Part shown: positions 9,200 through 19,103 of the stretch, piece by piece
Position numbering within the stretch: position 1 is the first letter of the stretch
Layout: each line of letters starts with the position of its first letter
DNA from: Clostridium estertheticum
GTDB taxonomy: Bacteria > Bacillota > Clostridia > Clostridiales > Clostridiaceae
Reading direction: 5' to 3'
Assembly (NCBI RefSeq): GCF_026650985.1
Contig: NZ_CP086239.1
Location: 2,728,001 to 2,792,000 of the forward strand
DNA length: 64,000 nucleotides
Notes under the pieces: model-generated
Databases searched by the model: none
The model's input: the letters and a program-made list of their open reading frames with translations, nothing else
Told to the model about the DNA's origin: nothing
Position numbers and translations under genes: made by a program

Positions 9200-9605
9200 A
9201 TTTTTTAAGTTTACTCCACATATCAATATTAACTTTTCTAAGATTTACGACTCTAAATTTCTCATTAACAAAAGCATGTGTTGTACTACCCTTAGCCAAA
9301 ATTTTTCCATCCTCTGCTCGAACTACATTATAATTAAATATTACCTTGACACCATTTAGCTCTTTCATAAATGTTTGGATAATAATTATATCCTCGTATT
9401 TTGCGCCTTCTATGTACTTACATGAGCTTTCCACAACTGGTAACATAATATTATCTTTTTCCATTTCTTTATATGTCATTCCTATTGCTGTTATAAATTC
9501 TGTTCTACCCACTTCAAAATAAGCGTAATAATTTGAATGATGAACAATTCCCATTTGATCTGTCTCTACATATCTTACTTTTAGTTTTGTTTCATTAATA
9601 TACAT
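9186..9605 (-). CDS. Acyl-CoA thioesterase, 4HBT/YbgC family
   Basis: 139 aa from the second ATG (8 nt after GGAG); the ATG two codons earlier lies only 2 nt from the GGAG. The hot-dog fold is shown by VRYVETDQMGIVHHSNYYAYFEVGRTEF, which includes the catalytic Asp of the 4-hydroxybenzoyl-CoA thioesterase type. It hydrolyses acyl-CoA or acyl-ACP thioesters; the substrate is unknown. Confidence 0.88.
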   Translation of the reverse strand: MYINETKLKVRYVETDQMGIVHHSNYYAYFEVGRTEFITAIGMTYKEMEKDNIMLPVVESSCKYIEGAKYEDIIIIQTFMKELNGVKVIFNYNVVRAEDGKILAKGSTTHAFVNEKFRVVNLRKVNIDMWSKLKKLFEE

Positions 9606-9646
9606 ATTCATATCTCCAATAAAAATTCTTTTTAATCCTAACAGTA

Positions 9647-10372
9647 TTAAAACTCATATATTATGCCATCGCAAAATATTCTTTTAACAACTCTGTTGCT
9701 TACATACATCTCAATTACATCGCCTATTTTTATGTATAACTCTACAGGCAAATTGAGTTCATATGCAAAATTCCCTGATTTTATTTTTAATTTTGTCCTA
9801 TGTATATGGCTTCTTCCTACCAAATCAGCAAGGTCTGCCCCTAATAACAACCCTTGACCTGACATTAAACTATCAATTTGTATTACCGGATAATCAGTTA
9901 TTTTTGCAACAATAGGAATTAGATTTCCTATTTTTTTATTACAAATATAATCTATCTCTTCATCTATAATTATGGAATCATTTTCAATTATAGCATTATT
10001 AATATCTACTAAGAAATATGCATTTATTTGTGTTAAATCTACTTTTTTATAATTAAAGTTTTCTTCAGAACGTATTATTCTAAGATATACTAGTTTTAAT
10101 AATTCTTCATAGGTATTATCTTTGAATTTTTTGAATTCTTTAATTATTATATTCTCTATGCTTTTACTTAATCTTTGCTCATTAATTTTCCCTAAAATAC
10201 TTTTACATCCCAGAAAACTTGCTAACTCAGATTTTATTTTATTTATATCAAAGTCCTTTTCCGTAAGCTTAATATCTGTACTCGCAACCATAAATACATT
10301 TGTATATTGCGGATATGCAGATTGAATGAATCCTAAATATTTTCTATTCTTATCGTATACATTAAAAGGCAT
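9647..10372 (-). CDS. Hypothetical protein with PRC-barrel-like start
   Basis: 241 aa, not recognised. The N-terminus (FNVYDKNRKYLGFIQSAYP) looks like the first strands of a PRC-barrel. The centre is Ile/Asn/Asp-rich, and the C-terminus is beta-rich (KLKIKSGNFAYELNLPVELYI) and may bind a small ligand or protein. There is no signal peptide or membrane segment. It ends 36 nt before the thioesterase start, so co-transcription is likely. Confidence 0.6.
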   Translation of the reverse strand: MPFNVYDKNRKYLGFIQSAYPQYTNVFMVASTDIKLTEKDFDINKIKSELASFLGCKSILGKINEQRLSKSIENIIIKEFKKFKDNTYEELLKLVYLRIIRSEENFNYKKVDLTQINAYFLVDINNAIIENDSIIIDEEIDYICNKKIGNLIPIVAKITDYPVIQIDSLMSGQGLLLGADLADLVGRSHIHRTKLKIKSGNFAYELNLPVELYIKIGDVIEMYVSNRVVKRIFCDGIIYEF

Positions 10373-10570
10373 ATTACGTCACTTCCTCCAAAACTATTTT
10401 TTCAATCATAAAAATAAATAAAATACTCAATATTAATATTATACATCTAACCAAAATTCATACATATAGATTTGATAAAATATTATTTTGCTTTATTATA
10501 GAAAATGTTGAAAGAATTCTGGTTTTTTTATAATAAAGATATTTATAAATAAATTTTAACTAAAAACAGT

Positions 10571-11656
10571 TTACTTTCGACCTTTGTCTTTTACAAATAT
10601 CAATATGGCAATAATAGATATGTACGTTATATTAAATAAAACTATTTTAGGAACAATATACCCAATGATTGCTCTTCTTTGCACTTCATTTTTAATTAAC
10701 ATACATAAGTAAAGAATAATTGGAAATGTGATCCAAAATGTCTTATTTATATCCTTAATTTTTAATACATCACTCAGAATATACGTAAATGCATAGTGCT
10801 CATTTGCTATAATCTTAAACACTACCATAGCCCCTACTAATAAAAATAGAAATCTAAAATTATTTAATACTACTATATTTACCCCCCCTGTTACTATTAA
10901 AACTGGCCATAAGGCTATAGATGTAACCTTATATCCTAAATAATAGATGCATGCAATTGTAACCCAAACATAAATTCCCATAGTGATAAATAAAGCATCT
11001 AAAGTTATCTTTTTTATTTTATTTTTTTCTTTCAAAACAGGATAAAATAAAAATATAGCTTCCATTCCCCCATAGGCAGAAACTGATTCAAGACTGCCAC
11101 TGAAAATGTTTTTAACCCCTGTCCCAAATATAGGAAACAGGTTTAAATAATTTCCATTTTTTAGTGAGAACACTAATATCAATGGTAAAGCAACTGTAAC
11201 ATATAATGAAATTTTATTGATTCGTCCTAGTACTTTTATCCCTTTACTACTTAAATATAAGGCTAATAGTATAGTTGGAATAAAAACTTTTATTGGTGTT
11301 AAAAAAGGTGTTGCATGCACTCTAAAAATATTACTTAAACTAACAATTTCAGCTATAGCAAATACACCAAACTCAAGCATAAATAAAATATTGCATATAG
11401 TTCCTATGACCTTTCCTAAATATAAGTTACTTAAAGCCAATATATCCTGATTAGGGTGTTTTTTTGCATAATATATAGCTATCAAAGCTATATATAGAGG
11501 ATATATACCACCAATTAATACAGATATCCATCCATCCTGCTTTGCATCCTGTACTACTCCATTAGGCAATGCCAGAACGCTTGCTCCAATTATAAATCCC
11601 ACTACCATTGCTGTAGCTTCACTTTCTTCAAGCAAATTGTTTTTTGCCTTATCCAT
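10571..11656 (-). CDS. Spore germination permease, GerB-type (third copy)
   Basis: 361 aa, last gene of the operon. It is an APC-superfamily permease with about ten membrane segments, starting with the family hallmarks LPNGVVQDAKQDGWIS and GGIYPLYIALIA. GerB subunits bind the germinant amino acid or sugar inside the inner membrane of the spore. It lies 22 nt after the third gerC. The near-identical N-terminal motif in all three GerB copies shows they arose by tandem duplication. Confidence 0.93.
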   Translation of the reverse strand: MDKAKNNLLEESEATAMVVGFIIGASVLALPNGVVQDAKQDGWISVLIGGIYPLYIALIAIYYAKKHPNQDILALSNLYLGKVIGTICNILFMLEFGVFAIAEIVSLSNIFRVHATPFLTPIKVFIPTILLALYLSSKGIKVLGRINKISLYVTVALPLILVFSLKNGNYLNLFPIFGTGVKNIFSGSLESVSAYGGMEAIFLFYPVLKEKNKIKKITLDALFITMGIYVWVTIACIYYLGYKVTSIALWPVLIVTGGVNIVVLNNFRFLFLLVGAMVVFKIIANEHYAFTYILSDVLKIKDINKTFWITFPIILYLCMLIKNEVQRRAIIGYIVPKIVLFNITYISIIAILIFVKDKGRK

Positions 11657-11678
11657 CTTATTTACTCCCTATATTCAT

Positions 11679-12836
11679 TCAATACTGACCCTTTCCAATC
11701 CCATCAATTTTCACCACTACATTTACTTTAATATCTGCATTACTTACCGCATCATTCCAATCCACTCCAGTTTCTCTGCCATATTGAGCTACAGCATCCA
11801 TTCCTAAATTTAAGCAATCTATTTTATATACATTTTTCACCTTTCCTAAAAAATCATAACACATTTTCTCTATTTTCTTTCCCATAAGCTTTTCAAATTC
11901 TTTTTCACTTTCTTTATTAATACTTTTATATAATGTGTTCTCTATGATGTCTCCCTGCAAATTTAAATCAATGTTAAATTCATATTTACCTTCTATCTTA
12001 TTGCATTTTACCTTCCTTTTAACCATTGCATAATAATTTATATATTTATCTGGACCTTCCTGAAGAGTTAATATTCCTTTCACTTTTTTCTCCCTAAGCA
12101 TATTCATAATTTTACTTTCGTCCATAGGCAATACATAAGCCATTTTATTCCCTTTAAATAAAGCCATACCTGTATAGAAGATATTGTTATCCTTTACTTC
12201 TAGGTAAGGAAGTACTAAATTTTTCCCTTCCGAATCCAATGTTATGTATATATTAAGTAAATTATATTCCAAACTTAAAAAATTATAGTTTGTAGCATTT
12301 TTAATCATACCCTCCATATAGTCTGAAGAACTAGGATATCCTTCTACCTTAAACCTTAATATATCTTCGGCCTTCCCCTTACACACTGAAAAAATATCTG
12401 AATCATTAATACTTGCATTAGAAAAAAGTATATTTACCATATTAAGTATCCCATAAACTGCCTGTTCTTCGCCTATTACAGCCATTTTTTCAGTTCCGAT
12501 TGTGTAAGCCTTGCTTGACTTTAATTGTCTATCTTCCCTTGTATCTCCAATAGTATTTGACTTTTCCATTATAATACTACTAGTTCTTTCAATATTTTCT
12601 CCAGGCCTACTTGCCCTTTTAGTAGTGATTGGTAGACCACCTTTTCCCTTACTTTTAAAACCATATATAGAAAAAGGGACACTATATTGCACATTACCAT
12701 TTACCTCTTTATTAATATCAAAACCAATTCCTGAGATTACATTTAAATCCTCCATAGGGCTTACTTTATATTTTTCTAAATAAATTGAAACTATACTTAC
12801 AACTAACAACACAATTATTATTATTTTCTTTTTCAA
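11679..12836 (-). CDS. Ger(x)C-type germination protein (third copy)
   Basis: 385 aa. It has the GerAC fold: an ISGIGFD start, TIGTEKMAVIGEEQAVYG, YLEVKDNNIFYTGMALF and GVDWNDAVSNADIKVNVVVKIDGIGKGQY at the end. Translation begins at a TTG 6 nt after AAGGTG. The N-terminal hydrophobic stretch runs straight into SIYLEKYKVSPMEDL with no cysteine, so the lipoprotein-anchor Cys of classical GerC is absent; it may instead keep an uncleaved signal anchor. Confidence 0.92.
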   Translation of the reverse strand: MKKKIIIIVLLVVSIVSIYLEKYKVSPMEDLNVISGIGFDINKEVNGNVQYSVPFSIYGFKSKGKGGLPITTKRASRPGENIERTSSIIMEKSNTIGDTREDRQLKSSKAYTIGTEKMAVIGEEQAVYGILNMVNILFSNASINDSDIFSVCKGKAEDILRFKVEGYPSSSDYMEGMIKNATNYNFLSLEYNLLNIYITLDSEGKNLVLPYLEVKDNNIFYTGMALFKGNKMAYVLPMDESKIMNMLREKKVKGILTLQEGPDKYINYYAMVKRKVKCNKIEGKYEFNIDLNLQGDIIENTLYKSINKESEKEFEKLMGKKIEKMCYDFLGKVKNVYKIDCLNLGMDAVAQYGRETGVDWNDAVSNADIKVNVVVKIDGIGKGQY

Positions 12837-12871
12837 AGTGTCACCTTCTATTTTTTCTTACTTACCTATAT

Positions 12872-13993
12872 TTAATACTGTCCTCTTCCTAACTTATCAA
12901 CATGTACCTTTACATTTACTTTAATCTCAGAGTTAGAGATAACTTCATTCCAGTCTACTCCTGTGTCTCTTCCATATTTCGCTGTAGCCACCCATCCTAA
13001 CTGCAGTAGATCTACCTTATATTTGTTCTTCATCCTCCCCAAAAATCCATTGCACATTTCTTCCACTTGTTTTGCCATGTCATCTTCGAACCTTTTGGTC
13101 ACCCCTAAGTTTGTTGCCATACCTTTATATAATTCATTGTTAATAATTTCTCCTTCCAAATCCAAGTCAATAATAAAAGTATATTTATCTCCTATTTTCC
13201 TGCATGTAATTTTTCTTTTAGCTGACCCTTGATAATTTACATACTTATCCGAATCCTTTTGTATAGTTAATATGCCCTTTACTTTATTTTCCCTGAGCAT
13301 ATTCATTATTTTCGTATCCTTCATATCCAAAATAACAGCTAGCTTATCCTTGTTAAAAACTGCCATACCTTTTATTTTAATTCCATCTTCCATTATTTCA
13401 ATATAGGGACTAACAACATTTTTGCCCTCCGCATCTATTGATAAAAATGCATCTTTAAACATGTAGTCTTCCTTAAAAAAATTATAGTTTACCGAGTTTT
13501 TGATCATATCACTTATGTACTCTGCTGAATTATCATAACCTGGGGAAGTATAATTAAGATAATCTTCATTCCTACCTTTGCATACAACTAAAAATGCATT
13601 GTCATTAACCACAGGATTCTTAAAATTAACATCTATTAAACCTCTTATTCCATATTTAGCATATTCCTCATCTACTATATAAATCTTTGATAGTCCTAAA
13701 AAAAATTCTTTTCCTATTTTTTTTTGTCTATTCTCTCTTGTTTTCCCAATAGTGCTACCTATTCCGGTACCTAATAGTGTTTCAATAGTGCCGTCTTCTT
13801 TATATTCATTAGCAGTTGTAGATACCCTATATATTATATTCCCTTCACCATTTTTATTTATTCCCATTCCTACACCCACAGAAATACCTAAATCCTCCAC
13901 ACTCTGTGTTTTTGTATTTTCTCCTCCAAAAATAACCATAATTAGAGTACTACATAAAAAAACAATAAATATTATATTCATATATTTTTTCAT
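12872..13993 (-). CDS. Ger(x)C-type germination protein (second copy)
   Basis: 373 aa. I start at the ATG of MKKYMN, preceded by AAGGACGGG and overlapping the stop of the upstream gerB by ATGA; an ATG 24 nt earlier has no ribosome site. The family motifs are the same as in the third copy (GVDWNEVISNSEIKVNVKVHVDKLGRGQY). The hydrophobic N-terminus contains one cysteine (IVFLCST), but this is not a canonical lipobox and lies before the end of the membrane stretch. Confidence 0.92.
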   Translation of the reverse strand: MKKYMNIIFIVFLCSTLIMVIFGGENTKTQSVEDLGISVGVGMGINKNGEGNIIYRVSTTANEYKEDGTIETLLGTGIGSTIGKTRENRQKKIGKEFFLGLSKIYIVDEEYAKYGIRGLIDVNFKNPVVNDNAFLVVCKGRNEDYLNYTSPGYDNSAEYISDMIKNSVNYNFFKEDYMFKDAFLSIDAEGKNVVSPYIEIMEDGIKIKGMAVFNKDKLAVILDMKDTKIMNMLRENKVKGILTIQKDSDKYVNYQGSAKRKITCRKIGDKYTFIIDLDLEGEIINNELYKGMATNLGVTKRFEDDMAKQVEEMCNGFLGRMKNKYKVDLLQLGWVATAKYGRDTGVDWNEVISNSEIKVNVKVHVDKLGRGQY

Positions 13994-15078
13994 TTTACCC
14001 GTCCTTTTTTTATCCATATTAAACTGGTGATGAGAGTTATATATATCAAATTGTAAATAACGCTGATTGGAAGGGTATATTTTATAATTTCCTCCATTGC
14101 TAACTTATCTGGATAATAATTGTTTGTAATGATAATAACCAAAACAGCTATAACAACATATATTAATTTTTTATTTTTTATCTTCTTAAAATCATTTAAG
14201 AAAAATAAACACACGTAATTAAAAATAGCGACAGATTTAATTGCTATAATTATCCAAAAAAACACGAAAATATATTTAAAATTATTTATTACTTCAACCT
14301 TTACTGCCGATGTCACTGTAAAAAAACTCCATATCGTTTTATGAATAATATCTTTTCCCATATAATATATGGTTATAAAAGTAATCCATGTATATATAAT
14401 AGCAGTAAATCCTACTGCCTTTAAAACGGAACTCTTTATCTTGCCACTGTCGTTTATAAATGGATAAATTAAAAATATAAGCTCCATTAATGAGTAATCA
14501 TAAGCAGAATACACGCTCCCTTTTAAAATATTTATAATCCCTGCTCCAAATACAGGACTTATATTTAAATAACTTCCTTGTTTTAAAATAGAGATGGTAG
14601 GGATAATGACCCCTAGAACCATCCAAAAGGTGATAGCACATGTCCTTCCCAGCACTTTAATCCCGCGACTTGCAGCGTATACTCCTATAAAAAATAAAAC
14701 TACATAAATTTTAAAAGGAGTTAAAATAGGCGATGCTTCCGTTCTTACAATTAACGTGATTGTTGTAATTAATGGTGGAAAAAAGCTAAAAAAACTTAGT
14801 AAAAAAAGAACATTTAATATGTTCCCAAATGTCTTGCCTAAGTATCTTTTACTAAGCACTAAAATATTATCCTTAGGATATTTTCCACTTACATATATAG
14901 CTAAGATAGCTACATATAAGGGATATAAAGCCCCTATTATTACAGAAATCCACTCATCCTGTTTTGCAATATCTATTCCCCCATTCGGTAAACTTGTAGC
15001 CGTTACATCAAGCACAATTCCTATTAATATAAAAGTTACTTCATTTGGAGTTAGTAGATTTTTCTTTTCTATCTGCAT
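13990..15078 (-). CDS. Spore germination permease, GerB-type (second copy)
   Basis: 362 aa with about ten membrane segments. It has LPNGGIDIAKQDEWIS and GALYPLYVAILAIY, parallel to the other two GerB copies but with changes such as Glu for Gly in the KQDxWIS motif and a YDYSLMELIFL segment. These differences fall in the membrane core and could give a different germinant preference. It follows the first gerC by only 2 nt. Confidence 0.93.
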   Translation of the reverse strand: MQIEKKNLLTPNEVTFILIGIVLDVTATSLPNGGIDIAKQDEWISVIIGALYPLYVAILAIYVSGKYPKDNILVLSKRYLGKTFGNILNVLFLLSFFSFFPPLITTITLIVRTEASPILTPFKIYVVLFFIGVYAASRGIKVLGRTCAITFWMVLGVIIPTISILKQGSYLNISPVFGAGIINILKGSVYSAYDYSLMELIFLIYPFINDSGKIKSSVLKAVGFTAIIYTWITFITIYYMGKDIIHKTIWSFFTVTSAVKVEVINNFKYIFVFFWIIIAIKSVAIFNYVCLFFLNDFKKIKNKKLIYVVIAVLVIIITNNYYPDKLAMEEIIKYTLPISVIYNLIYITLITSLIWIKKGRVK

Positions 15079-15080
15079 GA

Positions 15081-16193
15081 TTAATAATCTCCTCTACCCT
15101 GTAAATCTGCATTAACCACTACATTAACTTTAATATCTGCATTTGAAACTACTTTATTCCAATCAATATTTTTCTGCCTTCCATACTTTGCAGCTGCTTC
15201 TCTTCCAAGAGTAATACAATCAATCTTATAATCACTTTTCATTATTTTTATAAAATCAACACATTGCTTTTCAATCTCTTTTTCCATATCTTTTTCAAAT
15301 TCTTTTTTTTTGTTTATATCCTTTAACATATTAGCGTACATTTCATTATTAGTAATTGTACCTGTGAATGTTAAATCAATAATAAAACTGTATTTATTTC
15401 CTTGCTTATAACATTTCACTTTTCTTTTACCAGTTTTTGCATCAAAATCAATAAACTCTTTAGGGCTCTTTTGTAAAGTTAATATCCCATGTACATCATC
15501 GTTTTTTAACAAATTAAGTATTTTACCCTTTTGTATATCCACAACTTCTACCATTTTATCTCCATTGAAAATAGCCACACCAGTGATTTCTAATCCTTCT
15601 TGCATTATTTCTATATATGGAAGCACCAGACTTCTACCCTCAGCTCCAATTCTCACATACGCATCTATTAACTTGTAGTTGTTAGAAAAAAAACTATAAT
15701 TGCCATAAGATTCTACAAGCCCCCCTATATACTCTGAAGAGTTACTATAACCTTTTTTTTTGTACTTTAAATAATCCTCTGCTTTCCCTTTGCATACTAC
15801 CATATAAGCCATATCGTTCGCTTGTGGATTTCTAAATCTATCATCTATCAAAGTTTTCAAACCATGCCTTGCATAATCTTGACTTACAAAAATTACCTTT
15901 TCCTGGCCTTGTACAAACTTTTTATCCATCTTTTCTTGCCTTTTCTGAGTTACTTCTCCTAAATTTTGACCTTGCTCATTAAATAACAAATTCGCTTGCT
16001 TACCACTTGCCTTATAAACATTTGTATTAATCGGCACACTATATTCAATGATATCTTCACCTTTTTTTTCTATATCATACCCAATGCCATTAATAGTTAC
16101 TATCTCCTCAATAGGTACCCGGCCTTGATCAAGCATAATAAATACATAAATAAAAATACCAATTATTATGATGAAGTATTTTTTTTTATTCAA
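15081..16193 (-). CDS. Ger(x)C-type germination protein (first copy)
   Basis: 370 aa, read from a TTG start that overlaps the stop of the preceding gerB (TTGA). The ribosome site GGGAGGAGG is unusually strong. The N-terminal hydrophobic segment is followed by LDQGRVPIEEIVTINGIGYD, with no cysteine where the classical GerC lipobox CWD/CWN would be. The C-terminal NIDWNKVVSNADIKVNVVV block matches the other two copies. Confidence 0.92.
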   Translation of the reverse strand: MNKKKYFIIIIGIFIYVFIMLDQGRVPIEEIVTINGIGYDIEKKGEDIIEYSVPINTNVYKASGKQANLLFNEQGQNLGEVTQKRQEKMDKKFVQGQEKVIFVSQDYARHGLKTLIDDRFRNPQANDMAYMVVCKGKAEDYLKYKKKGYSNSSEYIGGLVESYGNYSFFSNNYKLIDAYVRIGAEGRSLVLPYIEIMQEGLEITGVAIFNGDKMVEVVDIQKGKILNLLKNDDVHGILTLQKSPKEFIDFDAKTGKRKVKCYKQGNKYSFIIDLTFTGTITNNEMYANMLKDINKKKEFEKDMEKEIEKQCVDFIKIMKSDYKIDCITLGREAAAKYGRQKNIDWNKVVSNADIKVNVVVNADLQGRGDY

Positions 16194-17281
16194 GCTCTAC
16201 CTCCTCCCTTAAAGGATATAAATATAGCAATAGATGTCATATATAATAAATTAAATATGATAAACCATGGTAAAATAATATCGTTAATATTTTGCCTACC
16301 TATTTCATTACCAAACTTTAGAGCTAAATATACAAGTAGTGGATACATTAAAAAGTAAATATTTTTAGTCTTTATTTTATGTGCAAACTCTTTTAAAATA
16401 TATATACTTGCATAGCAGTTAATGCTCATACTTTTAAATGCAACTAAACTCCAAAATGTCATAAAAATATATCTATAATTATTGATTACTGATACGGTTA
16501 TACTTTCTGTTACCACCAAAAATGACCAAAAATTTTTGTTCACAATATCTGGGCCTAAATAATATATAGTTATGAAAGCACACCAAACATAAAGAGTAAT
16601 AGCTATAGTCACACTTATAATAGAAGATTTAAGAATTTTCTTTTTCTCTTTTAGAAAAGGATAAATAAGTAATATTATTTCTGCTCCTCCATAAGCAAAA
16701 CTTGATTTTATAGCTCCATTTGCTATTGAACTAAAACCAGAACCAAATACAGGATAAATATTTGTCATGTTCGGAAATCGTAAAGCTATTATAGGTGATA
16801 ATAGAAGAATGATTGTAACGTAAAAAGAAATCTCACTTATTCTTCCTATTACTTTTAACCCTCTTGAAGCCCCATAAATAATGCAGATAACTAGGATAGC
16901 TATAAGTTTAAAAGGTGTTAAAAATCCCATCATATAACTTCGCATTAAGTTACTATAATAACAAGCAATCATCGATGTTATAAAAATAAAATAAGTAGCA
17001 AATATTAAATTAAATATATTCCCAAGAATTTTACCAAAATACTTTTTACTCAAAATTAGTATGTTATCATTAGGAAATTTTTTACTTATATAATTGGCTA
17101 TACTTACAACATATAATGGATATATCCCACCAATTAAAGTGGAAATCCATCCATCCTGATGAGCAGCTTTTACTACGCCATTTGGAAGTGATAAAACACC
17201 AACTCCAACGATGCTACCAAAGATAATAAGGGCAAACTGACTTACTGTTAAGCTTTGTTTTTTATCAGAGCTTCCCTCCAT
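16190..17281 (-). CDS. Spore germination permease, GerB-type (first copy)
   Basis: 363 aa from the ATG 11 nt after AAAGG; the GTG three codons earlier is too close to the ribosome site. It has about ten membrane segments and the LPNGVVKAAHQDGWIS and GGIYPLYVVSIANY family motifs. It follows gerA by 8 nt, so this A-B-C triplet is the classical core of a germinant receptor. Confidence 0.94.
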   Translation of the reverse strand: MEGSSDKKQSLTVSQFALIIFGSIVGVGVLSLPNGVVKAAHQDGWISTLIGGIYPLYVVSIANYISKKFPNDNILILSKKYFGKILGNIFNLIFATYFIFITSMIACYYSNLMRSYMMGFLTPFKLIAILVICIIYGASRGLKVIGRISEISFYVTIILLLSPIIALRFPNMTNIYPVFGSGFSSIANGAIKSSFAYGGAEIILLIYPFLKEKKKILKSSIISVTIAITLYVWCAFITIYYLGPDIVNKNFWSFLVVTESITVSVINNYRYIFMTFWSLVAFKSMSINCYASIYILKEFAHKIKTKNIYFLMYPLLVYLALKFGNEIGRQNINDIILPWFIIFNLLYMTSIAIFISFKGGGRA

Positions 17282-17289
17282 TTTATTCA

Positions 17290-18783
17290 CTACCTTTTTT
17301 TCTTAAACTTATTTCTAAAATCCGTTTGCCTTATAGTGTCACTATTCGGAATTCCCTCTGGCCGCTTGTTCATCTTCCAAAGCGGTGCTCTAATAAATGT
17401 ATCCTTCATGTCATTTTTATGAAACTCAAAATATGGTACACCTAGACTATCTAAAGATGAAAGATGAACTAAAATTAAAAACCAACCCACTGCAATTCCA
17501 AATATACCCATAACATTCGCTAGTACCAGCATTGGAAATCGTAACATTCGAATAGAAAGAGACATATCATAATTAGGAATTAAGAAGGTAGTAATTACGG
17601 TAATTCCCACTATAAGTAAGGTAGTCGGACTAACCATTTTAGATTGAATTGCCGTATCACCTATAATAATACCTCCTACTAAACTTAATGTTTGAGCAAT
17701 TTTAGTAGGTAGCCTTAAGCCACCCTCTCGTAAAAACTCCACAACTAGTTCCATAGCTATAATCTCTAAAAATGGAGTTAGAGCAATTCCTACCCTTGAC
17801 TGAACAATGGGGGTGACAAATTTTATGGGTATAAGCTCTACATTAAACTTTATAAGTGTTAAATAAATAGAAGGTAGGGTAATAACAATAATTGCCGCCA
17901 AAATTCTTAGAAGTCTTACAAAAGAGGATACAACTGTTCTTTCAGTATAATCCTCAACAGCCTGAAAAAATTGCATGAATATTGCTGGATATACAAGCAC
18001 CATTGGCGTTCCTTCTATAATAAGAACTATTCTCCCTTCTAGCATATTTCCAATAGCTCTATCTGGTCTTTCCGTGCTATAAGCTTGTGGAAAAACCGTG
18101 TAGGCATAGTCTTCAATATATTGCTCAAGCTTTCCCGCTGAAAGTACGGCATCTAAATCAATAGCTTCTATTCTCTTTTTTAATTCTTCTAATACATGTT
18201 TATCCACTATATCATCTATATAAACCATTGCCAAATCACTCTGCAATCGACTTCCTACATTAAATAACTCAATTATGAGATTCTTGTCCTTGACTTTTCT
18301 TCGAATAAGGCTGATATTTACTTCTAAATTCTCTACGAAACCATCTCTTGGACCTTTTGCTGCAGTTTCATTCATAGGCTCCATAATAGCACGTTGTACT
18401 CCCCCTGTAGTGTCAGCTATTATCACTTCCAAAGCGCCATTTATTAAGACTGCTGTTTTTCCTCTTTTAAGATGATCAACGACTCCATTTAAATCTGATT
18501 CTACCAATGTATTGCTCATCGAAATATATCTTTTACAAAGATAATCCCCTATATTCGCTCTTCCATTTAAATTTTCTCCTATATGAATCATCAGGGGATT
18601 CAATATATCTCTATCAATAATATCCTTGTTCGTAATTCCATTTACATAGATAATCGCAGCTTCTAAAGGCTGATCACTTCCGATATAAAAATGCTTTACC
18701 ACTATAGGACTTTGCTTGCCTAACCCATTCCTAATTAAATCTATATTTACATTTAAATCTCCATTTTTCATTACAATCACCAT
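17290..18783 (-). CDS. Spore germination protein GerA family
   Basis: 497 aa, the standard length for a GerA subunit. The N-terminal ~240 residues are soluble; then come a LIIEGTPMVLVYPAIFMQFFQ motif region and about five membrane segments ending in a charged tail. GerA sits with GerB and GerC in the spore inner membrane and is needed for receptor signalling. The start is uncertain among ATG, the following GTG, or an ATG four codons on (MKNGDLN). It is the first and only gerA of a seven-gene operon, so one A subunit may pair with three B and three C subunits. Confidence 0.95.
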   Translation of the reverse strand: MVIVMKNGDLNVNIDLIRNGLGKQSPIVVKHFYIGSDQPLEAAIIYVNGITNKDIIDRDILNPLMIHIGENLNGRANIGDYLCKRYISMSNTLVESDLNGVVDHLKRGKTAVLINGALEVIIADTTGGVQRAIMEPMNETAAKGPRDGFVENLEVNISLIRRKVKDKNLIIELFNVGSRLQSDLAMVYIDDIVDKHVLEELKKRIEAIDLDAVLSAGKLEQYIEDYAYTVFPQAYSTERPDRAIGNMLEGRIVLIIEGTPMVLVYPAIFMQFFQAVEDYTERTVVSSFVRLLRILAAIIVITLPSIYLTLIKFNVELIPIKFVTPIVQSRVGIALTPFLEIIAMELVVEFLREGGLRLPTKIAQTLSLVGGIIIGDTAIQSKMVSPTTLLIVGITVITTFLIPNYDMSLSIRMLRFPMLVLANVMGIFGIAVGWFLILVHLSSLDSLGVPYFEFHKNDMKDTFIRAPLWKMNKRPEGIPNSDTIRQTDFRNKFKKKR

Positions 18784-18969
18784 GACCTTTTCTCATAAAT
18801 AGACAGATTGTGAATTATAAATGATACCTTGATTTTTATATTACATAGTTTCTCTTATTTAATATAAAATATCCTCTTTATTTTTTCTATGCTAATTTTA
18901 AATGTATGGCTACTCCAATAATAGATATATCAGTTATGTAGTAAATAAATAAGCTTCACAACTTAAAAT

Positions 18970-19020
18970 ATAAGAGCACTAGCCCCTTACTGTTATACAG
19001 TAAAGATCTAGTGCCCTTAT
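18970..19020. other. Long imperfect hairpin
   Basis: ATAAGAGCACTAG (18970-18982) pairs with CTAGTGCCCTTAT (19008-19020) with one mismatch; an inner TTACTG/CAGTAA stem extends it. It could be a second terminator after the zinc-ribbon gene or a leader structure. Confidence 0.5.
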
Positions 19021-19064
19021 TTAGTATAAATTTTAATTAGACAGGTATCTTTATATAAAAAAAG

Positions 19065-19090
19065 CCCTATAAAACAAAAGTTTTATAGGG
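19065..19090 (-). terminator. Terminator of zinc-ribbon gene
   Basis: A perfect 11-bp stem (CCCTATAAAAC / GTTTTATAGGG) with an AAAA loop; on the minus strand it is followed by a run of seven T. Confidence 0.85.
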
Positions 19091-19103
19091 TATACTTACT
19101 TAA

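Larger units (their letters stand above)
18784..19103. other. Intergenic region between ger operon and zinc-ribbon gene
   Basis: It presumably holds the ger promoter, but I cannot pick out a convincing sporulation-sigma site by eye. It contains two hairpins, at 18970-19020 and 19065-19090. Confidence 0.4.
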
